Assembly: GCA_021776145.1 (NCBI GenBank)
Contig: JAJFGM010000111.1
Location: 1-17,091, forward strand
Length of the DNA: 17,091 nt
Origin: Kiloniellaceae bacterium
GTDB taxonomy: Bacteria > Pseudomonadota > Alphaproteobacteria > Kiloniellales > Kiloniellaceae
Direction of reading: 5' to 3'
The translations under genes were made by a program, and so were the position numbers. Positions 1-6,831 of this stretch are shown piece after piece. The notes beneath the pieces were generated by a model. That model worked only from the letters and a program-made list of their open reading frames with translations, was not told the origin of the DNA and made no database searches. Numbering within the stretch: position 1 is the stretch's first letter; each line of letters begins with the position of its first letter.

Positions 1-597
1 CTCGGCGTCCGAGACTTCGGCATCGACATCGCTCAAGGCAACCGGCGGCGAGCCGCTAATGAAGGCCGCCGCCGTGAAGTCGAGATCGCCGCCCGGCCCG
101 TCGAGGTCCACCACCGGCGCCGCGTTGCCGGGATCGCCGCCCTCGCTGGCGCTGACCACGCCGACCAGGAAGTTGCTGCCGCCGGCGGCGCGGCTCAAGG
201 TGACGCTGGCGATGGCGCCGGGAATGTCGAGGTCGCCCTGGCCGATCGTCGTTGTAAAGACGCTGGTCGCGCCGGGACCCTGGCCGGGAATGGTCACCAC
301 GCCGAGCAGGGCGCCGCCGCTGTCGCGCAGCTCCGCCGTCACCGACTCGCCGCCGCCCAGCCGCTTGATCTCGATCTCGACCTCGGCGATCGCCGGCGAG
401 GCGAAGTCCAGGCGCAGCGCCTCGTCCCGGCCGATCTCGTCGCGCCAATCGCCGTTGGCAATCACCCCGCCGGCAGCGGTGATACCCACCGCGTCGCGGT
501 TGGCCAGATAGGCGAGCTGGCCGCCCGTCGCCGAAAGCTGGATGTCGCCATTACCGTCGAAATCGGCGGCTTCAGGATCGAAGGTGATGATGGGCAT
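1..597 (-). CDS. Probable large surface or secreted protein with cadherin-like repeat motif (N-terminal 199 codons, runs off the window)
   Basis: The frame is open from an ATG at 597-595 to the window edge, so only the N-terminus (199 residues) is visible. A good Shine-Dalgarno (GGGAG, about 8 nt before the ATG) supports this start. The protein begins MPIITFDPEAADFDGNGD and has no classical signal peptide or membrane segment. It is rich in Gly, Asp and Ala. Near residues 165-199 it reads NAAPVVDLDGPGG and then PPVALSDVDAEVSDAE. That alternating V-x-L-x-D-x-D-A-x-V-x-D pattern is typical of bacterial cadherin-like/VCBS-type repeats in large RTX-like adhesins and secreted Ca-binding proteins. 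Such proteins usually leave by type I secretion through a C-terminal signal, which would lie outside the window. The family is inferred from this motif alone. The function is unknown, and it has no evident link to the other genes here. Confidence 0.7.
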   Translation of the reverse strand, partial: MPIITFDPEAADFDGNGDIQLSATGGQLAYLANRDAVGITAAGGVIANGDWRDEIGRDEALRLDFASPAIAEVEIEIKRLGGGESVTAELRDSGGALLGVVTIPGQGPGATSVFTTTIGQGDLDIPGAIASVTLSRAAGGSNFLVGVVSASEGGDPGNAAPVVDLDGPGGDLDFTAAAFISGSPPVALSDVDAEVSDAE

Positions 598-1228
598 GTC
601 TGCTCTCCCGCGACGCTCGATTGGACTACCTGACAAACGACACAAGCGCCGCCGGGACGCCGATCTCCGGCGATACCACCTATGATTTCACCATCAAAGC
701 CAGTGGAATTCAAACAAAATGGATGGTTAACGAGATATTTCTCACTTATCGCGGAATTATCGGAAACATGATACAATCACACGTTATTTTCCTGCTAATT
801 CGAACCGGAACGCCCCTCTGGACTACGATGCCCGGGCAGAAACTATACGTATTAATAAGTCCTTAGCTTTCCAGGCTTGGCTCTCTTTCCTCTCGAATCG
901 GGCCTGTTTGCTTGTGTCGGCGGCGGCGGGAAAGAGCCCCGGACTTCACCGCGGCAAGACCTTTGGAGGCCTTCCGGCTTGCGGAACCTGTCCATGACAG
1001 CAGTCGAAGCGCCGCCGCTGCGCGACCTTGAAGTCACGAAATCCGAATACCTGTCTCAATCTCCGCGTGTTCTGTCTAGGGAAAAGCCGCGAGCATGCCT
1101 GGGGCGACACTTGAAACAATTGGATCGGCTTTGGCCTCGCTGGTAGATCGCGATCGCGCGAAGCATCCAGGCCACGCGACGCCGCTCCGGCAATCGCGCT
1201 GACCCTGATGAAGTTCGGAAAATGTAAC
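598..1228. other. Gene-free interval between the surface-protein gene and the TetR gene
   Basis: I see no convincing gene in these 631 bp. Positions about 680-870 are clearly AT-richer than the surroundings, as expected for the upstream region of the minus-strand gene starting at 597, but I could not settle on a -35/-10 pair. A small GC hairpin (5-bp arms CGCCG 658-662 and CGGCG 668-672, 5-nt loop) would fall in the 5' leader of that gene. Positions about 870-1200 are GC-rich again and contain short overlapping open frames on both strands, none with a Shine-Dalgarno or recognisable motif. This part could be an interspersed noncoding repeat or decayed sequence. No clear terminator follows the TetR gene, which ends at 1229. 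Confidence 0.6.
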
Positions 1229-1876
1229 CTATATGCGACTGCTGGGCTCGGCCTGCCGCGCGGACTCAGCGAACAAGACGAATCCGTCGAGGTCCGACGG
1301 CTCTGGCTGGACGCCGGTGAAGCTGCGCAGATAGCCGGCGAGATACGACATGCGTGTCTGCAAGGGTTCGCGCAATTCCAGCGCGTAGTAGCCGATCTGC
1401 ATGAAATAGAGCACGCGCGCCCGCACGAAGGCGTCCGCCGGATCGTAGCCGTGGCGTCGGTACATCGCCGCGATGGCGGCGACGCGGGCGTCGTCGGCCT
1501 GATCGACGACACGGCGCACTGGCCCGGATCGGCGCGCCCACTCGCGAATGGCGAAGTCCAGTTGCGGGTCGAAGATCCGTTCGTCGACCCAACACTCGAA
1601 AACGTTGAGCACGGCGGCGACGATTGTCTCGGCCGGCCGCTCGGCGCGTTCGACGATGGCCCTGGTGTTGGTCGTCTGCCAAAGCTCGAGAAGCTGGTCG
1701 AGCAGGTCCTGGCGCCCCTTGAAAAACCAGTAGAAACTGGAGCGCGATACCCCGAGCTTCTGCGCCAGGGACATGACACGAACCTGCTCCACGCCGTCGG
1801 AAACCAGTAAATCAAGCGCCAGGCGCAGCCAGTCCTCGCGCGTCGTCCTGCCGCCGTTTTGTTCCTCGCACGTCAT
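1229..1876 (-). CDS. TetR/AcrR-family transcriptional regulator
   Basis: This 215-residue protein has the usual TetR length and layout. An N-terminal helix-turn-helix lies at about residues 35-54 (VMSLAQKLGVSRSSFYWFFK), and the characteristic S-x-x-x-F-Y-x-x-F-K recognition-helix signature is visible. It is followed by an all-helical ligand-binding and dimerisation domain (about 60-205). The ATG at 1876 is preceded by a purine-rich GGAAGGGA. The gene is divergent from the two FAD oxidoreductase genes at 2025-5766, and a 20-bp inverted repeat lies in the 148-bp gap between them. The simplest model is a repressor of both its own gene and the catabolic pair, released by the pathway substrate. 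The ligand cannot be told from sequence. The family is very secure; the target genes are inferred from position. Confidence 0.93.
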   Translation of the reverse strand: MTCEEQNGGRTTREDWLRLALDLLVSDGVEQVRVMSLAQKLGVSRSSFYWFFKGRQDLLDQLLELWQTTNTRAIVERAERPAETIVAAVLNVFECWVDERIFDPQLDFAIREWARRSGPVRRVVDQADDARVAAIAAMYRRHGYDPADAFVRARVLYFMQIGYYALELREPLQTRMSYLAGYLRSFTGVQPEPSDLDGFVLFAESARQAEPSSRI

Positions 1877-1934
1877 GGGTATCTTGTCCCTTCCTCGGCG
1901 GAAACCCGAAACAGTGCCAGCATGGGCAGCTCAT

Positions 1935-1963
1935 ATTGGCCAATCTAGACATTGGTGTCTAGA
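1935..1963. promoter_or_regulatory. Probable TetR operator between divergent genes
   Basis: TCTAGACATTGGTGTCTAGA at 1944-1963 is an inverted repeat with perfect 8-bp arms (TCTAGACA/TGTCTAGA) and a 4-bp centre. It abuts a second perfect palindrome, ATTGGCCAAT (1935-1944). TetR-family dimers typically bind palindromes of this size next to their own gene. The site lies 68 bp upstream of the TetR start and 61 bp upstream of the FAD-enzyme start, which suits control of both. No confident -35/-10 pair could be assigned on either strand. Confidence 0.65.
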
Positions 1964-2024
1964 CGGTGAAATCAGCTTGGCGTAGGCTGCGAAACAGGGC
2001 AGATCGAATTGGGACGGAGCGGTC

Positions 2025-4439
2025 ATGAATTCGCAGTATCGGGTTGTCGTCATCGGCGGTGGCGTGGTCGGCGCCAGCGTGCTCTATCACCTCACCAAGT
2101 TCGGCTGGACCGACGTCGCCCTGGTCGAGCGCGAAGTGCTGACGGCGGGGTCGAGCTGGCACGCCGCAGGCGGCTTTCACGCTCTCAACGCCGACCCCAA
2201 CATCGCGGCGCTGCAAGCCTACACCATCGACCTGCTGTCCGAGATCGAACGCGAATCCGGCCAATCCGTCGGCATGCACATGACCGGCGGCGTCTCGGTC
2301 GCCTCGGCGCCGGAACGTTGGGAGTGGCTGCAATCGGCCTATCGCGTCTTCCAGACCATGGGCATCGAGGACGTGCGTCTGATCGGCGCCGAGGAGATCA
2401 AGGAGCGCTGCCCGATCATCAGCACCGAGGGCATCCTCGGCGGCCTGTGGGCCGACCGCGAGGGCTACATCGACTGCTCGGGCGTGGTCTATGCCTATGC
2501 CAAGGCCGCCAGGAATCGCGGTGCGGAGGTCATCGAGCACAACCGTGTCGTCGAGCTCAATCCGCGCGGCGACGGCTCTTGGGACGTGGTCACGGAAAAG
2601 GGCACCATCGTCGCCCAGCATGTGGTCAACGCCGGCGGCCTGTGGGCCAAGCAGGTCGGGCGCATGGCCGGCATCGATCTGCCGGTGACGCCGATGGAGC
2701 ACCACTACCTTCTGACCGAGACCATCCCCGAACTCGCCGCCCTCGACTTCGAGATCCCGCTGGTCGTCGACCTCGAGGGTTTCACCTATCTGCGCCAGGA
2801 TCAGAAGGGCGTGCTGCTCGGCATCTACGAGCTCAACTACAAACATTGGAACATGGAAGGCGCGCCCTGGGATTACGGCATGGAGTTGATCCAGGAAGAC
2901 ATCGACCGCATCTCCGACGAACTGGCCCTCGGATTCGCCCGCTACCCCTGCCTGGAGAGCGTCGGGGTCAAGGACTGGATCAACGGCGCCTTCACCTTCT
3001 CGCCCGACGGCAATCCCCTGGTCGGCCCGGTGCCCGGCGTGCCCAATTACTGGTGCGCCTGCGGCGTCATGGCCGGTTTCCTGCAGGGCGGCGGTGTCGG
3101 CAAGTCCCTGGCCGAATGGATGATCCACGGCGAGCCCGAGGCCGACGTCTACGGCATGGACATCGCCCGCTACGGCCCCTTTGCCTCGAACCGAGAGTAC
3201 CTCAGGCAGATGACCGGCCAGTTCTACTCGCGCCGCTTCGTCATGACCTATCCCAACGAGCAGTTGCCCGAGGGCCGGCCGCTGAAAATGGCACCGGCAC
3301 ACGACGCCATGAGCCAGGCGGGCGCCCGCTGGGGCTGTTCCTGGGGCTTGGAGGTGCCGATCTACTTCGCGCCCGAGGGCTTCGAGGAGCAGCCGACGCT
3401 GAAACGCTCCAACGCCTTCGACATCGTCGGCGCCGAGTGCCGCCAGGTCCGCGACGGCGTCGGCCTCCTCGATATCGCGGGCTTTTCGCGCTACGAGGTC
3501 ACGGGCCCCGGCGCCGAAGCCTGGCTCGACCACCTGCTCGCCTGTCGCCTGCCGTCACCGGGCCGCGCGCGCCTCGCCCCCATGCTGGGGCCGAACGGCA
3601 AATTGAAGGGTGACCTCACGGTCTTTAACTGGGGCGATGGAGGCTGGTGGATCATGGGTTCCTATTACCTGCGCCAGTGGCACATGCGCTGGTTCAACGA
3701 CCACGGACGCGGCGACGTGACGGTGCGCGATATTTCCGACGCCGTCGTCGGTTTCTCGCTCTCCGGGCCCAAGTCGCGCGAGCTGTTGGCGCGCGCAACG
3801 CACATGGACGTCACCGACGAGGCCCTGCCCTTCATGGGCTGCGGCAAACGCGACGTCGGCATGATTCGCGCCAAGGTCGGCCGCCTTTCGGTGGCCGGCG
3901 AACTGGGTTACGAAGTCCACTGCGCGGCGGCGGAACATGTCGCCCTGCGCCGCACCTTGCTGGAAGCCGGCGCCGACCTGGGGGTCGTCGAATATGGCTA
4001 CAACGCACTATTGTCGCTGCGCCTGGAAAAGAGTTTCGGCATCTGGTCGGCCGAGTTCATGCAGGGCTATACTCCGGGCATGACCGGCATGGACCGCTGG
4101 ATCGCCTGGCAAAAGCCAGACTTCGTCGGCCGCGAGGCGGCGCTGGCCGAACGCGACGGTGGCGGCGCGGCACAGACGCTGGTGACGCTGGAGATCGACG
4201 CTCTCGACGCCGACGCCACCGGATACGAACCGGTCTGGAAGAACGGCACGCGCGTCGGCTACATCACCTCGGGCGGTTACGGGCACTGCGTCGGCAAAAG
4301 CCTGGCGATGGCGCTGATCGACCGCGAAGAAGCCGCCGTGGGCAACGCGCTGACCACGCACATTGTCGGCGTCGAGCGCGGCGCCACCGTGATTCCGCCC
4401 TCGCCCTTCGACCCGAAGGGCGCCAAAATGCGGCTGTAG
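2025..4439 (+). CDS. FAD-dependent dehydrogenase with C-terminal GcvT domain (dimethylglycine/sarcosine dehydrogenase-like)
   Basis: At 804 residues this matches the length of the DMGDH/SARDH family. These enzymes oxidatively demethylate N-methylated amino acids and pass the methylene group to tetrahydrofolate. The FAD Rossmann motif is at residues 8-17 (VVIGGGVVGA), with the acidic residue ending strand 2 in VALVERE. WHAAG at 45-49 contains the His that in this family carries covalent FAD. An FAO_M-type middle segment follows (about 377-440). The GcvT folate-binding domain runs from about 470 (DGVGLLDIAGFSRYEV), includes GPNGKLKGDL (about 522), and ends in the GcvT C-terminal barrel. A GGAG sits 5 nt before the ATG. 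The next FAD gene follows after 19 bp, so they form an operon, probably controlled by the divergent TetR protein. The exact substrate (dimethylglycine, sarcosine or another methylated amine) is not decidable from sequence. Confidence 0.9.
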   Translation: MNSQYRVVVIGGGVVGASVLYHLTKFGWTDVALVEREVLTAGSSWHAAGGFHALNADPNIAALQAYTIDLLSEIERESGQSVGMHMTGGVSVASAPERWEWLQSAYRVFQTMGIEDVRLIGAEEIKERCPIISTEGILGGLWADREGYIDCSGVVYAYAKAARNRGAEVIEHNRVVELNPRGDGSWDVVTEKGTIVAQHVVNAGGLWAKQVGRMAGIDLPVTPMEHHYLLTETIPELAALDFEIPLVVDLEGFTYLRQDQKGVLLGIYELNYKHWNMEGAPWDYGMELIQEDIDRISDELALGFARYPCLESVGVKDWINGAFTFSPDGNPLVGPVPGVPNYWCACGVMAGFLQGGGVGKSLAEWMIHGEPEADVYGMDIARYGPFASNREYLRQMTGQFYSRRFVMTYPNEQLPEGRPLKMAPAHDAMSQAGARWGCSWGLEVPIYFAPEGFEEQPTLKRSNAFDIVGAECRQVRDGVGLLDIAGFSRYEVTGPGAEAWLDHLLACRLPSPGRARLAPMLGPNGKLKGDLTVFNWGDGGWWIMGSYYLRQWHMRWFNDHGRGDVTVRDISDAVVGFSLSGPKSRELLARATHMDVTDEALPFMGCGKRDVGMIRAKVGRLSVAGELGYEVHCAAAEHVALRRTLLEAGADLGVVEYGYNALLSLRLEKSFGIWSAEFMQGYTPGMTGMDRWIAWQKPDFVGREAALAERDGGGAAQTLVTLEIDALDADATGYEPVWKNGTRVGYITSGGYGHCVGKSLAMALIDREEAAVGNALTTHIVGVERGATVIPPSPFDPKGAKMRL

Positions 4440-4458
4440 GACAAAGGGGAAATCAGGC

Positions 4459-5766
4459 ATGACCAGAACAGCGGACGCGATCATCATCGGCGCCGGCGTC
4501 ATCGGCGCGGCAACGGCCTTCGAAATGGCCAAGCAGGGCTGGAAGACTCTGAGCGTCGACCGCAATGCCCAAGCCGGGCACGGCTCGACCTCGGGCTCCT
4601 GCGCCATCATCCGCATGCACTATTCGACCTTCGACGGCACCGCCTTCGCCTACGAAGGCTATTTCTACTGGCGCGACTGGGCCGACTACCTAGAAGTCCA
4701 GGACCCGCGCGGCCTGGCGCAATTCCGCGAGACCGGCTGCCTGGTGATGAAGACCGACCACAACGGTTATCTCGCCAAACACATCGAAAACAGCCGCGAC
4801 CTCGGCTGCCCCTTCGAGGAGTGGGACGCCGCCAAGATCACCGAACGCTTGCCGATCTATGACCTCAAACGCTATGCGCCGGCCAAGCCGGTCGACGACC
4901 CGGCCTTTGGCGAGCCGACCGGCGGCAGCGTCGAAGGTGGCGTCTTCTGGCCAAACGCCGGCTACGTCACCGACCCGGCGCTGTCGGCACAGAACCTGGC
5001 GCATGCCGCCGAAGCCAAGGGCGCGCAGTTTTTGCTCGGCGCGACTGTGACCGAGATCCTCAGCCAGGATGGCCGCGTCAAGGGCGTGCGCCTGGCCGGC
5101 GGCGAAGAACTGCATGCGCCGGTCGTCGTCAACGTCGCCGGGCCGGCGTCGTCTCGCATCAACGAGATGGCCGACGTCACCGGCGACATGACGATCAAAA
5201 CCCGGGCGCTGCGCCAGGAAGTCGTGCACGTCCCCTCGCCCGCCGGATTCGACTTCGAGGCTGCCGGGTTTATCGTCTCGGACAGCGACATCTCCTGCTA
5301 TATCCGGCCAGAGCACGGCAACAACATCCTCGTCGGCAGCGAGGATCCGCCCTGCGACCCGCATGTCTGGGTCGACGACGACAGCGACTATGACCGTAAC
5401 TTCAGCGACCAATGGAAACTGCAAGCCATGCGCTACGCCCAGCGCGTCCCGGAATTGGGCATTCCCAGCCGCATGCGCGGCGTCGTCGACCTTTACGATG
5501 CCTCGGACGACTGGATCCCGATCTACGACAAGTCGGCCTTGCCCGGCTACTACATGGCCTGCGGGTCGAGCGGCAACCAGTATAAGAACGCGCCCATTGC
5601 CGGCAAAATGATGGCGGCGCTGATCGACTACTGCGAAGCGGGCAACGACCACGACGCCAGGCCGCTGACGTTCACCCTGCCCTACATCGGCCGCGATATC
5701 GACGTCGGCTTCTATTCTCGCAAGCGCCCAATCAACCAGGAAAGCAGCTTCTCGGTTCTCGGATAA
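4459..5766 (+). CDS. DAO-family FAD-dependent oxidoreductase (sarcosine oxidase beta-like)
   Basis: This 435-residue protein has an N-terminal FAD-binding motif (AIIIGAGVIGAATAFEMAKQG region, residues 7-27) and an acidic strand-2 end (LSVDRN). The GHGSTSGSCAIIRMHYS segment follows at about 40-56, and a second flavin-contacting stretch NVAGPASSRI comes mid-protein. The C-terminal DAO segment YMACGSSGNQYKNAPIAG (about 366-383) contacts the flavin in relatives. Where monomeric sarcosine oxidase has its flavin-tethering Cys, I read DLYDASDD (about 343), so covalent attachment by that route looks absent. AAAGGGG upstream gives a good ribosome site. It follows the FAD+GcvT enzyme by 19 bp and probably acts in the same pathway, for instance on a preceding or following N-methyl or amino intermediate. 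The family is secure; the substrate is unknown. Confidence 0.88.
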   Translation: MTRTADAIIIGAGVIGAATAFEMAKQGWKTLSVDRNAQAGHGSTSGSCAIIRMHYSTFDGTAFAYEGYFYWRDWADYLEVQDPRGLAQFRETGCLVMKTDHNGYLAKHIENSRDLGCPFEEWDAAKITERLPIYDLKRYAPAKPVDDPAFGEPTGGSVEGGVFWPNAGYVTDPALSAQNLAHAAEAKGAQFLLGATVTEILSQDGRVKGVRLAGGEELHAPVVVNVAGPASSRINEMADVTGDMTIKTRALRQEVVHVPSPAGFDFEAAGFIVSDSDISCYIRPEHGNNILVGSEDPPCDPHVWVDDDSDYDRNFSDQWKLQAMRYAQRVPELGIPSRMRGVVDLYDASDDWIPIYDKSALPGYYMACGSSGNQYKNAPIAGKMMAALIDYCEAGNDHDARPLTFTLPYIGRDIDVGFYSRKRPINQESSFSVLG

Positions 5767-5783
5767 TTCCAGGCACGGAATTG

Positions 5784-5804
5784 CGCGGCAACGCGACTTG
5801 TTTT
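5784..5804 (+). terminator. Weak terminator candidate in a convergent gap
   Basis: The 36-bp gap between the converging FAD-enzyme gene and the TPR gene holds a CGCG-GCAA-CGCG hairpin (5784-5795) followed by ACTTGTTTT. Just before it lies AATTCC/GGAATT (5765-5770/5777-5782). The stem is only 4 bp, though with a GNRA-type tetraloop, so it is at best a weak intrinsic terminator for the plus-strand operon. Confidence 0.3.
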
Positions 5805-6822
5805 AGTTGATCGCGCTGAGCGGGCCGTTCTGCAGACGGTCGCGATAACTGGTCATGAAAGCCTGGGCCGGCGCGATCGACTTCAGCTCATCGGCTATGG
5901 TGCGATTGGTGGAGGGGTCGATGTCACCGGCCAGAAGCTTGAAAGTCTCGCGGTGCGCGGTTTCGGCCATGGCGGTCTTGTAGCGCTTGTTGAGCGAAAT
6001 CAGTCGCCCGCGCCCGCCGGCCAAGGTCAAGGCAATCGCCAGGTTGGTGATGGTCCGGCTTTCAACCTCGTTCAGTGGCCGATCGGGCGGACTGGGCGGC
6101 ACCAGTCGGCTGAGCGCGCGTGAGGCGCCAGCCCAATCGCGGCGGTTCCAGAGAATATCGGCCCGCAGGCGAATGGCGTCGGCGGTGCTGTCGTCCTTCA
6201 AAAGCGCCAGGGCATCTTCGTCACGTTTGAGTTCGGACAGGGCGCGCACGCGCAGGTGACGGCGCTGGAGCCGCAGATCGTCGGGCAGAAGTTCGACACG
6301 GCTGACGTCGAGCACCGCCAGGGTCTCCTGGGGCTCGCGGTTGAGCAGCCTGATCAACGCAAGGCGAGCCCCGATGCGCGCCTTTTCCTCGCCTTCGAGG
6401 CGGTAGCGGACCTGTCCGTCAAGAAGGTCGGCGGCGCGATCCAGAAGGTCGACCTCGACCAGACGGTCGGCCAAATGGGTAATCAAGCGGTCGCCGTCCT
6501 TGCCGAGCGGCGTCAGTTCCTTGAATTCGTCGTAAATCGCCAAGGCCTTGATGGGCGGCACGACGACACCGCTATCGGCAAGATAGAGCCCTGCGAAGAC
6601 CTCGCGCATCTTCTGCACGACCTCTTGCGAGCGCTTCGATTGTGGAAAGTGCGACGCCGCCTGACGCAACGCGTGCAACGCGTTTCGGTACTTGCCGGTG
6701 TCGACATAAAGGTCGGCCAAGCGGGTCAGCAGCGCGAATTCGAACGCATCGCCGCGCCAGGCGAATCGCAGGCGCTCCAGGTCGGCGATTGCGTCTTCCG
6801 TGGCGATGCTGCCGTCGTCCAA
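5803..6822 (-). CDS. C-terminal part of a large TPR-repeat flagellar-locus protein, separated from its N-terminal part by an in-frame TAA
   Basis: This 339-residue segment (possible TTG start at 6822) is made of helical tetratricopeptide-like repeats, e.g. LLTRLADLYVDTGKYRNALHA, and several later A-x-x-L-x-x-x-G/D pairs. It lies in exactly the same frame as the 888-codon gene ending at 6832. Only the stop codon TAA (6834-6832) and three codons (Glu-Ser-Gly) lie between that gene and the TTG. No good Shine-Dalgarno precedes the TTG, and the segment has no signal peptide of its own although the upstream part is exported. Both facts suggest that it is the tail of one roughly 1,231-residue protein and not an independent gene. 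It could be a recent nonsense mutation, a sequencing error, readthrough, or a genuine split made by reinitiation. Confidence 0.7.
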   Translation of the reverse strand: MDDGSIATEDAIADLERLRFAWRGDAFEFALLTRLADLYVDTGKYRNALHALRQAASHFPQSKRSQEVVQKMREVFAGLYLADSGVVVPPIKALAIYDEFKELTPLGKDGDRLITHLADRLVEVDLLDRAADLLDGQVRYRLEGEEKARIGARLALIRLLNREPQETLAVLDVSRVELLPDDLRLQRRHLRVRALSELKRDEDALALLKDDSTADAIRLRADILWNRRDWAGASRALSRLVPPSPPDRPLNEVESRTITNLAIALTLAGGRGRLISLNKRYKTAMAETAHRETFKLLAGDIDPSTNRTIADELKSIAPAQAFMTSYRDRLQNGPLSAIN

Positions 6823-6831
6823 ACCCGATTC

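Noticed and set aside
1959..3533. A 524-codon open frame antisense to the DMGDH-like gene
   Set aside because: Its sequence (runs of GDDVEGVGAF, DQVDGVGLQ type) is the usual antisense shadow of a GC3-rich gene and has no ribosome site or domain.
2009..3613. A 534-codon open frame on the plus strand overlapping the DMGDH-like gene in another frame
   Set aside because: It is Arg/Gly/Pro-rich with no family motifs, a typical shadow frame of a GC-rich gene. The frame at 2025-4439 has clear FAD and GcvT motifs.
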